Below are positions 13,401 through 24,029 of a DNA stretch of 64,000 nucleotides, piece after piece; position 1 is the first letter of the stretch, and every line of letters begins with the position of its first letter. The position numbers and the translations under genes were made by a program. The notes beneath the pieces are model-generated. The model searched no databases. It was given only the letters and a program-made list of their open reading frames with translations, and was not told the origin of the DNA. The DNA lies in contig NW_026040162.1 in assembly GCF_023343835.1 (NCBI RefSeq), positions 1 to 64,000 on the forward strand, read 5' to 3'. This DNA is from Lagopus muta. Its lineage: Eukaryota; Chordata; Aves; Galliformes; Phasianidae.

Positions 13401-13719
13401 AGGGTTTAGGGGGGAAAAAAAGGGTTTAGGGGGGCAAAAAAGGGTTTGGGGGGGCAAAAAAGGGTTTGGGGGGTGATGATAAAAGAAATGCGTTTGGGAG
13501 GAGCGTGGTTTTGGGCTTGATGATGGAAGAACGAGGTGTGGGGTGGAAGCAGGAGGGTGGGATCCCTCTCTAACCCTAATTGCAGCCCCCCCAGAAGAGG
13601 AAGCCCAGAGCTGCCCCCAGACCTCAGCCCTACAGCGGCCGTACCGCTGCGATGTGTGCCAGCAGGATTTCACCTTCACCCCCACTGAGATCCTCCGGCA
13701 CCGGCGGCAGCACCGCTGA
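4401..13719 (+). CDS. DHX34: DHX34, C-terminal eight exons (5'-partial gene)
   Basis: DEAH-box RNA helicase that helps SMG1 phosphorylate UPF1 in nonsense-mediated mRNA decay; the C-terminal part seen here is the region known to contact SMG1. Exons: 4401-4629, 5700-5867, 5961-6069, 7145-7245, 8112-8360, 9999-10175, 10245-10368, 13595-13719, all with AG/GT borders and matching phases. They encode about 426 residues of a family protein of roughly 1,140; the helicase core lies upstream of the window. Recognised blocks include [52 protein letters not shown] and FLTYNCL. Two zinc-finger-like modules close the protein: CPHCG...CHENAC, and a C2H2 finger CDVCQQDF...LRHRRQH just before TGA (13717-13719). 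Exon 4401-4629 is odd: its first half (ELLRDHHLV...RRLYR) and second half ([10 protein letters not shown]...) lie in frames one base apart, so it needs a one-base correction near 4495-4520 or is truly shifted. Identity is firm; the exact first exon border is slightly less so. Confidence 0.9.
4640..5640. repeat. G/T-rich degenerate tandem repeat in a DHX34 intron
   Basis: Repeating blocks of the form ttttggggctgaatcc / aggatttgggttttt fill the intron 4630-5699 almost from the donor on. Units are about 40-60 bp and diverged. Confidence 0.75.
6095..7080. repeat. Tandem repeat in a DHX34 intron, reverse-complement kin of the 13.9-16.6 kb array
   Basis: Units of about 30-35 bp of the form ggtcacccattggcaatatt / tgggttttttgggg. 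The same words appear reverse-complemented in the array at 13880-16620. A 15-base G run lies at 6177-6191. Confidence 0.75.
7250..8095. repeat. Polypyrimidine tract of about 850 bp in a DHX34 intron
   Basis: The intron 7246-8111 is almost purely C and T, built of ccttcctcttcc-like words, and runs into the acceptor at 8111. It holds no gene; ORFs over it are low-complexity Pro/Ser/Leu products. Confidence 0.85.
8375..9560. repeat. G/T-rich minisatellite, 41-bp unit then degenerate, in a DHX34 intron
   Basis: About ten regular 41-bp units containing ttgagttctgtagggtcggg run from 8375 to about 8810. More diverged TTGGGTTGGG-type repeats follow to about 9560. The array starts about 15 bases after the donor at 8361. 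Bases 9560-9998 are non-repetitive and show no recognisable feature apart from the acceptor. Confidence 0.85.
10390..12905. repeat. G-rich minisatellite, about 27-30 bp subunits with higher-order structure, last DHX34 intron
   Basis: Subunits such as ggtcctgggttctataggga and cctgggtttggtggggacaa alternate in longer blocks over about 2.5 kb. A marker containing ggggtcccaaattctggggg recurs at about 10755, 11025, 11525, 11810 and 12450. The repeat is G-rich in the transcript strand. Open frames ([14 protein letters not shown]) are repeat translations. Confidence 0.88.
12905..13480. repeat. Second, short G/T/A-rich repeat block of the last DHX34 intron
   Basis: Units like aaaggggttttggggagttg fill 12930-13255. 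The CR1 tail interrupts at 13305-13372, then short ggggggcaaaaaagggtttg units run to about 13480. Bases 13480-13594 are unique intron end. Confidence 0.65.
13305..13372 (+). mobile_element. CR1 LINE 3' tail fragment in the last DHX34 intron
   Basis: The sequence ggttggactgaatgatcttt followed by ttttccaaccttggtgatcc and repeated ATTCTATC/G-type octamers is the CR1 3' terminus. Only the tail remains. Confidence 0.75.
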
Positions 13720-13815
13720 TGGGAGGAACCCTAAAAAGGATTTGGGACATCCTGTAAGTCAAATAGGGGGGGCTCTAGGGTTTTCTTTTGGGGGGGTTGG
13801 GAGGGAAAAGGTGGA

Positions 13816-13821
13816 AATAAA
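13816..13821 (+). terminator. Poly(A) signal of DHX34
   Basis: A canonical AATAAA lies 97 bases past the DHX34 stop codon, in a short 3' UTR. No other AATAAA was seen before the next tandem array begins. Confidence 0.7.
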
Positions 13822-13879
13822 TGGGTTTTTGGAGGAGTGTCAGAGCGCTGCTGTGCCGTCGGTGAGGGAGACGCAGAAT

Positions 13880-16620
13880 TGACATAAAACCCCAAAAGAC
13901 CCCCAGATTGACACCCCAGACCACGATATCACCAAGAATATCCCCAAAAATACGATACAGGCCAAGGAAGGACCCTGAAAAACCCCAAATCGTTGGAAGG
14001 TGACCTGAAATATGCGGTGTTGGCAATGGTTGACCCCTGCTATCGCTGACTGTGACCCAATCTTGCCATCAATAACCCCCAAAAAAGCCCCAAATCACCA
14101 AGAGGTGACCCAGAAACCCCGATATTGTTGTTGGATGACCCCAAAACTCCAACATCGTTCACAGGTGACCCCAAATCTCCCAAATTAGGAACGGATGACC
14201 CCCCAAAAAACCCAACGTTGCCATTGGATGACCCTAAAAGAACACCAAAATCACCGTGATCCCCCCAAAAAACCCAATATTGCCATTGGATGACCCCAAA
14301 AGAACACCAAAATCACCGTGATCCCCCCAAAATACCCAATGTTGCCATTGGATGACCCCAAAAGAACACCAAAATCACCGTGATCCCCCCAAAAAAACCC
14401 AATGTTGCCATTGGATGACCCTAAAAGAACACCAAAATCACCGTGATCCCCCCAAAAAAACCCAACGTTGCCATTGGATGACCCTAAAAGAACACCAAAA
14501 TCACCGTGATCCCCCCAAAAAAACCCAATATTGCCATTGGATGACCCTAAAAGAACACCAAAATCACCGTGATCCCCCCCAAAAAACCCAATATTGCCAT
14601 TGGATGACCCTAAAAGAACACCAAAATCACCATGATCCCCCCAAAAAAAACCCAATATTGCCATCGGATGACCCCAAAAGAACACCAGAATCACCATGAT
14701 CCCCCCAAAAAACCCAACGTTGCCATTGGATGACCCTAAAAGAACACCAAAATCACCGTGATCCCCCCAAAAAACCCAACGTTGCCATTGGATGACCCCA
14801 AAAGAACACCAAAATCACCGTGATCCCCCCAAAAAACCCAATGTTGCCATTGGATGACCCCAAAAGAACACCAAAATCACCATGATCCCCCCAAAAAACC
14901 CAACATTGCCATTGGATGACCCCAAAAGAACACCAAAATCACCGTGATCCCCCCAAAAAACCCAACGTTGCCATTGGATGACCCCGAAAGAACACCAAAA
15001 TCACCGTGATCCCCCCAAAAAACCAATATTGCCATTGGATGACCCTAAAAGAACACCAAAATCACCGTGATCCCCCCAAAAAACCCAACGTTGCCATTGG
15101 ATGACCCCAAAAGAACAACAAAATCACCGTGATCCCCCCAAAAAAACCCAATATTGCCATTGGATGACCCTAAAAGAACACCAAAATCACCGTGATCCCC
15201 CCAAAAAAACCCAATATTGCCATCGGATGACCCCAAAAGAACACCAAAATCACCGTGATCCCCCCAAAAAAACCCAATATTGCCATTGGATGACCCTAAA
15301 AGAACACCAAAATCACCGTGATCCCCCCAAAAAACCCAATGTTGCCATTGGATGACCCCGAAAGAACACCAAAATCACCGTGATCCCCCCAAAAAACCCA
15401 ACGTTGCCATTGGATGACCCCGAAAGAACACCAAAATCACCATGATCCCCCCAAAAAAAACCCAATATTGCCATCGGATGACCCTAAAAGAACACCAAAA
15501 TCACCGTGATCCCCCCAAAAAACCCAATGTTGCCATTGGATGACCCTAAAAGAACACCAAAATCACCGTGATCCCCCCAAAAAACCCAATGTTGCCATTG
15601 GATGACCCCAAAAGAACACCAAAATCACCGTGATCCCCCCAAAAAAAACCAACGTTGCCATTGGATGACCCCCAAAAGAACACCAAAATCACCGTGATCC
15701 CCCCAAAAAACCCAATATTGCCATTGGATGACCCTAAAAGAACACCAAAATCACCGTGATCCCCCCAAAAAACCCAATGTTGCCATTGGATGACCCCGAA
15801 AGAACACCAAAATCACCGTGATCCCCCCAAAAAAACCCAACGTTGCCATTGGATGACCCCGAAAGAACACCAAAATCACCATGATCCCCCCAAAAAAAAC
15901 CCAATATTGCCATCGGATGACCCTAAAAGAACACCAAAATCACCGTGATCCCCCCAAAAAACCCAATGTTGCCATTGGATGACCCTAAAAGAACACCAAA
16001 ATCACCGTGATCCCCCCAAAAAACCCAATGTTGCCATTGGATGACCCCAAAAGAACACCAAAATCACTGTGATCCCCCCAAAAAACCCAACGTTGCCATT
16101 GGATGACCCCAAAAGAACACCAAAATCACCGTGATCCCCCCAAAAAAAACCAACGTTGCCATTGGATGACCCCAAAAGAACACCAAAATCACCGTGATCC
16201 CCCCAAAAAAACCCAATATTGCCATCGGATGACCCCAAAAGAACACCAAAATCACCGTGATCCCCCCAAAAAACCCAACGTTGCCATTGGATGACCCCAA
16301 AAGAACACCAAAATCACCATGATCCCCCCAAAAAAACCCAACGTTGCCATTGGATGACCCCAAAAGAACACCAAAATCACCGTGATCCCCCCAAAAAACC
16401 CAATATTGCCATTGGATGACCCAACAAAACTCCAGTATCGCCAACAGATGATCCAAACAAACACCAAATCCACCACTTGCGACCCCAAAAACCCCAACGT
16501 CGCCAACGGATGACCCCAAAAAAACCCAATATTGCCATCAAGTGACCCCCCAAAAAACCCCAAGTCACCCGCAGTTGACCTCAAATCCCCCAAATGCCAT
16601 AAAATATTGCTGAGAAACCC
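13880..16620. repeat. 62-bp minisatellite downstream of DHX34
   Basis: The core, 14205-16425, has about 35 units of 62-63 bp containing cccaatattgccattggatg and aacaccaaaatcaccgtgat. Copies differ mainly at AATATT/AACGTT/AATGTT, at CCCTAAAAG/CCCCAAAAG/CCCCGAAAG and in the A-run length. Both edges (13880-14205, 16425-16620) carry more diverged, older-looking units. The array begins about 60 bases after the DHX34 poly(A) signal. Confidence 0.9.
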
Positions 16621-16639
16621 CAAATCTTCATCGTTTTAC

Positions 16640-17570
16640 CCTCACAGCTCTGGTAGATGAAGACTGGATCGCGTTCGTTATCGCCGTGCTCGTTATCAGC
16701 CCACGCCACGGGTCGTTAGCGTGGCGTGGGGGGGCTGCGCTGCTAATTAAACTCATTAGCTGCTAATTTGTAGCTCTGCAGCCGGAAGAATCCTCATCAC
16801 TGAACGACGTCGTGACGATTTTGGGTAACGATCCGCTGCGAGAACAGAACGCATTGGGGTTTTAATTAGTATCGTTTTGGCTTAATTATGCAAAATTAAG
16901 CTTTGCTGGCTGCAGAATGGGGGAAAAACGGGGAAATTTGGTTTTTTTTCCTTTAAAAATAGATTTATTTATTTTTTTTTCCCCTTTTTGGCTTCTCTTC
17001 TGTTCCCCTGGTCGGGACTAATATATCTGCGATTAATTAGCAGGTAAATTAGCAGAGGTGGGACGTTGCCACGCGGCCCTCAGAAATTAATGAAGCAGGA
17101 GGTTTTAAGCTGCTTAATAGTTAATTTTTAGGGAGGGGAATGCAAATTTTTGGCTCCTCCTCCATCACTGCTCCCTTTCCACCACCATTTGTGGGTTTTT
17201 TTGACGTCGCCAACCCAAACTTTGCTGGATTCCATTGATTTGTCCTCATTTTTTCCAGAGGATTGGGGGGGGGGGGGGGGGGTTGGGTTCCCCGTTGCCG
17301 TGACAACAGGGTGGGATGGGAGATGCTGTTGCCATGGCAACAAGCATCGAAGGAGTTTTCCCTTTTGGGGGGGAAAAAATACTCTTTCTTTTTTTTTTTA
17401 ACCTCACATCCTCAAAAATCTCCATTCACCGTGTGGCATTCGGCACCCAAGAGCATCCATCATTTTGGGGTCAGAAAGCAGCGGTTTGGTGTTAGAAAGT
17501 GAATGTTGAGGTCTTGGGTCAGACCCAAGTAGAAGAGCTCCAAGTGGTCCCCAAAATTGCCCAAATTTGG
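16640..17570. other. Repeat-free AT-rich intergenic island with homeodomain-like sites
   Basis: No gene seen. The first 500 bases are free of tandem repeats and rich in TTAATTA words. They hold the imperfect palindrome cttaattatgcaaaattaag (16881-16900). An 18-base G run lies at 17265-17282. It could be conserved non-coding DNA; that needs a cross-species alignment. Confidence 0.4.
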
Positions 17571-18285
17571 GCACCCAAGGGCCCCATAGAACCTCCAAGG
17601 GCTCTATAGACAACTCAGCAACCCCATAGGATGAATGGTAGCCCCATAGGGCAACCAGTGACCCCATAGATCTTCCGAAGGCCCTATAGAGCAGCTGGGG
17701 GCCCGCAGAGCAACCGAGGGTCCTACAGGACACTCAAAGGCCCTACAGAGCAACCATGGGCCCCATGCAGCTTTCAGAGGCCTATAGGGCACTCGAGGGC
17801 CTTACAGAACCCTCTGAGGCCCTATAGAGCACTCGAGGGCACTATGGGTCACCCAAGATCTTTGTGGACCTCCCAGGGGACCCATAGAGTGCCCACGGGC
17901 CCTATATGGTGCCCAAAGGCCATATTGAACACGCAGGGTCCCCACAGAGAACTTAAAGGTCTCAGAGGGCACTCAAGGACTCTATAGAGCCTCCAAGGGC
18001 CCTAAAAACACCCAAGGGCCCTATAGAGCCTCTGGGGCCCCTATAGAGCCTCTGGGGGCCCCATAGAGCACTGTAAGGCCCCATAGGTTACCCAAGGGCC
18101 CTCCTTGGGGGGCCCATGGAGCACTCAAGGATCCTATAGAGGACCCAAGGTCCTTACAGAGTCCTGTGGAGCACCCAGGGGACCCTATAGGCCGTGCAGA
18201 GGACCAACAGAGCTCCTAAAGGCTCTATAGGGCATTCAGGGATCCTATAGAGCAGCCAAGGGGCCCCGTACAGCCACCCAAAACA
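17570..18285. repeat. Degenerate tandem repeat, about 30-35 bp unit
   Basis: Units of the type gggccctatagagcacccaa are repeated about 20 times with many substitutions and indels. No gene. Confidence 0.75.
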
Positions 18286-18890
18286 TTCTGATCATAATTC
18301 ATGGAATTCGTAAAATAGTCCTAAAAATACAAAGTACCAACATAAAGATAAATGGCAAATAACCCTAAAAACAAAAATAAGCCAAACCAACCGTTTTGGT
18401 CCTTCCTCACCCCCTCCCCCCCCCCAAAATCAGAGCCCCTCATCAGGAATTTGTCCCCCCCCCCCCGGTGGCAGTGGAGCTTCGTTAACCCGGGTGTGAA
18501 AACGAGCAGCTCTGCCCACCTCTGCCTAATCTGTTCTCTCCCATGGGGATGCAGCACATCCGGTCATCAGGAATGGGGTTTGTCATTAATTTGATGAGGG
18601 AATGTGAGAAATGCTGCTGTCCGACTTCATTAGCACGGCCCCACTAATTGGGGGGAGGGGATGCGGCGCTCCAGGGCTCATCAGCGCGTGCTGTTAATTG
18701 GGATTGAGGGCGGGGAGGGCTTGAGGGTTTTCTTCTCATTTTAAGGCAAAAAAAAAGACAGATAGACAAAAAAAACCAGTGCTGCAAAAGGGGGACGGGT
18801 GGAGCGATGTCTCCTCGTCCTCGCAGCCCCATGGAAATGTCCATGGGAGTTTTAGGGGGGAAAAAAAAGCCAAAAATGGTGTCCACCTCT
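18285..18890. other. Mostly unique intergenic segment
   Basis: No gene recognised. Two C runs (10-12 bases near 18416-18466) are followed by a repeat-free stretch with CATTAATTTGATGAGG and CACTAATTGGGG words (18500-18720). Confidence 0.4.
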
Positions 18891-19400
18891 GAAAACCCAA
18901 CGCTTCATTCCCCAAAAACCCAATGGATCGTCCCCCAAAACTTTTAAATCCCCCAAACCCTACGGATTGTACCCAAAAACCAATAAATGCCTCTAAATCC
19001 AATGGGTTTGTACCCCAAACCCCAGTGTTTCGTTCCCCAAAAATGGGTTGGTTCTCCCCTAAAAAACAGATGATTTTGACCCAATGGGTCGTTCCCCCAA
19101 ACTGAAAACCCAATGGATTGCACCCAAAAAGAAACAGTGGATAACTCTGAACCCAATGGATCAATTCCCCAAATCCCAATGCTTAGTTCCCCAAAACTCA
19201 ACGCTTTGTTCCCCCAAAACTGTGGATAATTCTAAACTCCATGGATGGTTCCCCAAAAACTCTTCATTCCCCCCAAACCCAACGAATCGTCCCCCCCAAA
19301 TAAACAACGGTTCATCCTTTTGAACCCAATGTTTCCCTACATCCAACACTTTGCTCCCCAAAAACCCGAAAGGTCGTTCCCCAAAAACCCAACTTCATTC
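18890..19400. repeat. Degenerate tandem repeat of about 30 bp
   Basis: Units of the type ccccaaaacccaatggatcg occur in roughly 15 diverged copies. No gene. Confidence 0.65.
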
Positions 19401-20215
19401 CCCAGTCGATTCCCCTTCCACATTTCCAACAAATCTGGGACTTTTTCCCATTTCTGGCACCAAACTTCATTTTCCTTTGCTCATTTCCGACAGCTTTGGG
19501 TCATTTTCCCACTCATGGCACAAAGACCCTCTCTAGAAAAAGAGTTTCCCATCATCCCAAATAAGGGGAATGATTTGCATTTCCTGAAGGCGAAATCAAT
19601 TCCTTTCTTTGAGGAATTCCCACCCCTATGGGAACATCACACATTCCCAAAGCTCCCTGCATCCCTTCTCCTTATTATTTAGGAGTTTTCTGCTTAATTT
19701 CACCTTTTTCCACCAATTTTTCTTCCTGGTTTTCCCTCTCGCCATCATTTCTACACTCGCCGCTTTGCATAAGCCGCTATTATCAACTATTATCCAAATT
19801 AAGCTGCAGCAATTAGGCTAAAAATACGAGATGATCCCAGCTCTGATGATAAAAGAGCAAAGGAAATATCTCCGGGGCATCCGTTGTGTGAAAGGGAATC
19901 TTTGCCACTCTATTTTCCGCCTCTCTTCCAACTCGTGCTCGTAATTAAGCCAAAAGGGGAAAATCGTCGTCTGTCTCTCTCTCAGTTAAATCATTATCTC
20001 CTTAATTAAGTCGGTTTGAAAGTGGAGGGACGACGAACCTCCTGGGGGAAACATTTGGGTGTTTCCATCGTTTTTAGGGCAGGAAGTGCCATCAGATGTT
20101 TGTAGGTCCGGTCCTCATTTCTGAGGAGGAAGGGTGAAAAGCAGGGAAAGAAATAGGAGGAGAGAGGAGGGATGAGTTGAGGCCCTTCTGCATCCCCTTG
20201 GTGGCACAAAAGTTG
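19400..20215. other. Non-repetitive intergenic segment
   Basis: No gene recognised. AT-rich, with several TAATTAAG-type words between 19790 and 20020, and no tandem structure. Confidence 0.35.
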
Positions 20216-21040
20216 TGGATGGTTGGGTTGGAAGAGGCCCTAAAGATCATAGGATCACGGGACCCCTAGAGTGGTTGGGTTGGGAGAGGCCCTAATGATC
20301 ATAGAACCGTGAGATCCTACAATGGTTGGGTTGGAGGAACCCTAAAGGTCGTAGATCCCATGGGATCCTACGATTGTTGGGTTGGGGTGGGCCTTTGAGA
20401 TCCTCAGATCATGAGATCCTCCAAAGGTTGGGTTGGAAGAAGCCATAAAGTTGATAGAACCATGGGACCCTACAGTGGTTGGGTTGGGAGAGTCCCTAAT
20501 GAGCAATGAACTATGAGATCCTACAATGGTTGGGTTGGAAGAAGCCATAAAGTTGATAGAACCATGGGACCCTACAGTGGTTGGGTTGGGAGAGTCCCTA
20601 ATGAGCAATGAACTATGAGATCCTACAATGGTTGGGTTGGCGGAACCCTAAAGATCCATGGGATCTTACAGTGGTTGGGTTGGAGAGTCTGTAATGATTA
20701 CAGAACCATGGGATCCTACAGCAGTTGGGTTGGAGGAACCCTAAAGATCACTGAACCAACAGTTGGGCTGGAAGAGGCCTTTGAGACCCTAAAACCATGA
20801 AATCCCACAATGTTTGGGTTGGGGATGGGCCATAAAGGTCATAAGATCATGGAATTTTCAAAAGGTTGGGTTGGAAGAAGCCCCAAAGATGGCTGAACCT
20901 TGGGATCCTACAATGGTTGGGTTGGAAGAAGCCCAGATATCATAGAACCTTGGGATCCTACAGCAGTTGGGTTGGAGGAACCCTAAAGATCATAGAATCA
21001 CGGGATCCTACAATGGTCGGGTGGGAGGGACCTGGGAAAT
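20215..21040. repeat. Minisatellite resembling a CR1 tail (about 50-60 bp unit), first locus
   Basis: About 14 diverged units of the form ggttgggttggaagaggccc + taaagatcatagaaccatgg + gatcctacaat. Order and wording match the reverse complement of the CR1 3' end, and closely match the 41.9-45.9 kb array. Confidence 0.75.
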
Positions 21041-21335
21041 CATCGCCTCCTTCCAGCCCCCAAAATTCTAATTTTAACAGGAAAACCAAACGATTCTCCT
21101 CGCTTCCAGCCCAGACCGGCGGGCGTTCTCTCCCCTCTCTCAGAGTTCACCTTCACGGCTATCAGGCTGCCTTAATGAGGAGATGGAATTAACGGATTAA
21201 TGGTGGTTCATCAGTGCGAGGTGTTGACATTGGTGTGACGTGAGAGGACCCCCCTCCTCCCCCATGGCCTTGGTTTGGTGCTCCTGCAGAGCTGACGTGG
21301 AGAAATTTGGCGTTACTGGGAACGAATGTGGGGTT
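21040..21335. other. Short repeat-free segment
   Basis: No gene. Contains ggaattaacggattaatggt and neighbouring unique sequence between two arrays. Confidence 0.3.
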
Positions 21336-22490
21336 TCATCCCTTCCCTTCCCTTCCCTTCCCTTCCCTTCCCTTCCCTTCCCTTCCCTTCCCTTCCCTTC
21401 CCTTCCCTCCTTCCCTTCCCTTCCCTTCCCTTCCTTCCCTTCCCCTTCCCTTCCCTTCCCTTCCCTTCCCTTCCCTTCCCTTCCCTTCCCTTCCTTCCCT
21501 TCCCTTCCCTTCCCTTCCCTTCCCTTCCTTCCCCTCCTTTCTCCTCCCATCCCATCCCACCCCACCTCATCCCATCCCACCCCATTCCTGTCCCCAGTCC
21601 CTCATCTGTTCCATTCCCCATCCTGTTTCCATCCAAATTCCCCATCCCAAACCCAATTTCATTCCCCATCCCATTCCCTGTCCCCGATCCCTCATTCCAT
21701 TTCCATTCCCCATCCCATTTCCATCCCGTTCCCCATCCCCCAGTTCCCGCCCCAATCCCCTTCCCCATCTCAATTCCATCCCCTTCCCATCCCAGTCCCA
21801 TCCCAAATCCGTTCCCCATCCCCAATCTCCCACCTGGGTTCCATTCCATCCCAATCCCATCCCCATCCCCAATCCATTCCCCATTTCCCATCCCAATCCC
21901 ATCCCCGTTCCCAATCTCCCATCCCACTCCTTCCCATTCCAGTTCCATTCCCCACCCCAATCCCATCCCAAATCCCATCCCAAATCCGTTCCCATTCCCA
22001 GTCTCCCATCCCGGTTCCGTTCCCCATCCCAAACCCCAATTTCATTCCCCATCCCATTCCCTGTCCCCGATCCCTCATTCCATTTCCATTCCCCATCCCA
22101 TTTCCATCCCGTTCCCCATCCCCCAGTTCCCATCCCAATCCCCCTTCCCCATCTCAATTCCATCCCAGTCCCATCCCAAACCCGTTCCCCATCCCCAATC
22201 TCCCCACCTGGGTTCCATTCCCATCCCCAATCCCATCCCCATCCCAATCCATTCCCCATTCCCATCCCAATCCCATCCCCATCCCAATCCATTCCCCATC
22301 CCAATCCCATCCCCATCCCCAATCCATTCCCCATTTCCCATCCCAATCCCATCCCCGTTCCCAATCTCCCATCTCACTCCTTCCCATTCCAGTTCCATTC
22401 CCCATCCCAAATCCCATCCCAAATCTGTTCCCATTCCCAGTCTCCCATCCCGGTTCCGTTCCCCATCCCAATCCCATCCCATAAATGACA
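21336..22490. repeat. (TTCCC)n microsatellite followed by CCCATTCC/CCCAATCC minisatellite
   Basis: The pentamer tract runs over about 21336-21535. A C/T/A repeat of ttccccatcccaatcccatc words follows, with a repeated block of roughly 400 bp (compare about 21650-21830 with 22030-22200). Open frames here are repeat products. Confidence 0.88.
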
Positions 22491-22780
22491 CATCCCCCTA
22501 TAGGGGCACCCCATAGATGGGGAATCCCAACTGGGATCCAAACTGGGTGGAAAAAAATCCCACAGAATCCCACCATTTTGGGGCATTTTCTGCCCATCCC
22601 GCATTAATGCCGGGAAGAAAATTCTTTGTTACAAAGTAATTAGCAGTCATTATGAGCGCGCCGACATGATGTAATTAAGAGGGACAGGTTCGTTAAGACA
22701 AGTGGAGCAGGTGGGAAATTGGGATGTGTGTGGGAGGGTCTTCCTTTCTTTTGGGGTCTCCTTTATTGATTAACGAAAAA
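22490..22780. other. Short repeat-poor segment
   Basis: No gene. Unique AT-rich sequence including tgatgtaattaagagggaca. Confidence 0.3.
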
Positions 22781-23450
22781 CAATTAAATGAAACAAGGCA
22801 AAAACATCAAACCTGATGAAGAAATTGTAATTAAGGGCTAATTGCATTTACAGGTGGAAAAAAGCCCTTGTAATTAGGGGAGTAACCTCATTTGTGTGGG
22901 GAAACCTTTGTAATTAATGGGTGATCCCAATGTAAGGGGGGGAAAGTGCTCTTAATTAATGGGTAATCCCATTAATGGGGGGAAATAGCCCCAAAATTAA
23001 GGGGTAATCCCCATGTAGGAGGGAAAGGAGTTAATTAAGGAGTGGGTGGTGTTGTCATGAATGGGGGGAAGTAGCCCCAAAATTAAGGGGTGACCTCATT
23101 AGTAGGGGAAAAATTGCTCTTAATTAAGGGGTGATCCCATTCATTGGGGGGAAAATCCTTATAATTAAGGATCAATCCCGTTAATGGGGGGAAAAACACT
23201 TGTAATTAAGGGGTAATCCCATTAATGGGCGTATGAACCCTTATAATTAAGGGGAACCCCAATCAAAGGAGAAAAAAATAAACCTCTTCTAATTAAAGCG
23301 CAACCCCTGATAATTAATTGGTAATCTGAAATTAAGACATAATCCCTTCTAATCAGATGATAATCCCTTCGAGTCAAATTCTAATCAAGGGCTAATTCCT
23401 CACTAATTCCTTGTAAAGATAAAAGCGACCAATTAACATGCACCTCATTC
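22780..23450. repeat. AT-rich tandem repeat carrying TAATTA motifs, just upstream of the CpG island
   Basis: About 12-15 degenerate units of 35-50 bp combining gtaattaaggggtaatccca and ttaatggggggaaa. Almost every unit holds at least one TAATTA or ATTAATGG word. Confidence 0.75.
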
Positions 23451-23459
23451 GGCTATTTC

Positions 23460-23990
23460 CCCCGTAATTGCGCTGTGGGCGGGGCCACGCTGAAGCCCCG
23501 CCCAAAACCGCAGATGGGGCGGGGTCACGACTAAGCCACGCCTCGTTCTTAAGTCCCCCAACGGTGGAGGGTGGGCGGGGCCGTCTCACGGCCACGCCCC
23601 CTTCCCCAAAGATACATCGATGTTGCAGGGCGCTTTTCTTTGTGGGCGTGGCTACGCGTGACCCCGCCCCCCATCGTACCTGTATACGCGGGAGTGGGCG
23701 GTGTCTACACGAGGCCACGCCCCCCCCTTCGCCTCCGCGGTGTGGGCGGGGGTGTGGGCGTGGTCTAGCCGTTCGGTGGGCGTGGCCTCAGCCTGGCCCC
23801 GCCTCCCGGTGCGGGCGCGGCGCTGCGGCATCGCGGAGCGCTTCGCTCCGCTCCGCTTCGGCGGTACCGGGGGGGGGTTCGGGGGGGTTCCGAGGGGTTC
23901 GGAGCGGTTCGGAACGGTTCGGAGCGATGGGCGGAGGCGGCGGAGGAGGGACGGAGCGGGGCGAGCCCCGGGGGTAGGGGCGGCAGGTGA
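23460..23990 (+). promoter_or_regulatory. CpG island with repeated inverted GC-box pairs; candidate LRFN3 promoter
   Basis: A sharply bounded CpG-rich stretch between an AT-rich array and a purine array. It contains about six modules in which a GTGGGCG(G/T)GG box faces a CC(A/C)CGCCC box across a short loop, then a stem-loop CGGAGCGCTTCGCTCCG (23834-23850) and tandem GGTTCGGAGC-type units (about 23885-23925). It ends at a good splice donor, GGCAG|GTGAGC (23986/23987). LRFN3 needs an upstream non-coding exon and this is the only island of this kind before it on the + strand, so assignment to LRFN3 is an inference. Confidence 0.55.
23850..23986 (+). other. Candidate non-coding first exon of LRFN3 (start uncertain), with a short upstream ORF
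   Basis: The segment ends at a consensus donor. It carries a 16-codon ORF starting ATGGGCGGAGGCGG at 23927 and stopping at 23975-23977. Splicing to the acceptor at 39020/39021 would create a 15-kb intron. No transcript evidence is available; the 5' limit is a guess. Confidence 0.35.
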
Positions 23991-24029
23991 GCGGGGGGGG
24001 GATATGGGGGGGTGAAGGGATGCTCGTGG

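Noticed and set aside
14205-16425. CRISPR-like regular spacing
   Set aside because: The spacer positions are themselves repeated; this is a minisatellite in a vertebrate genome, not repeats with unique spacers.
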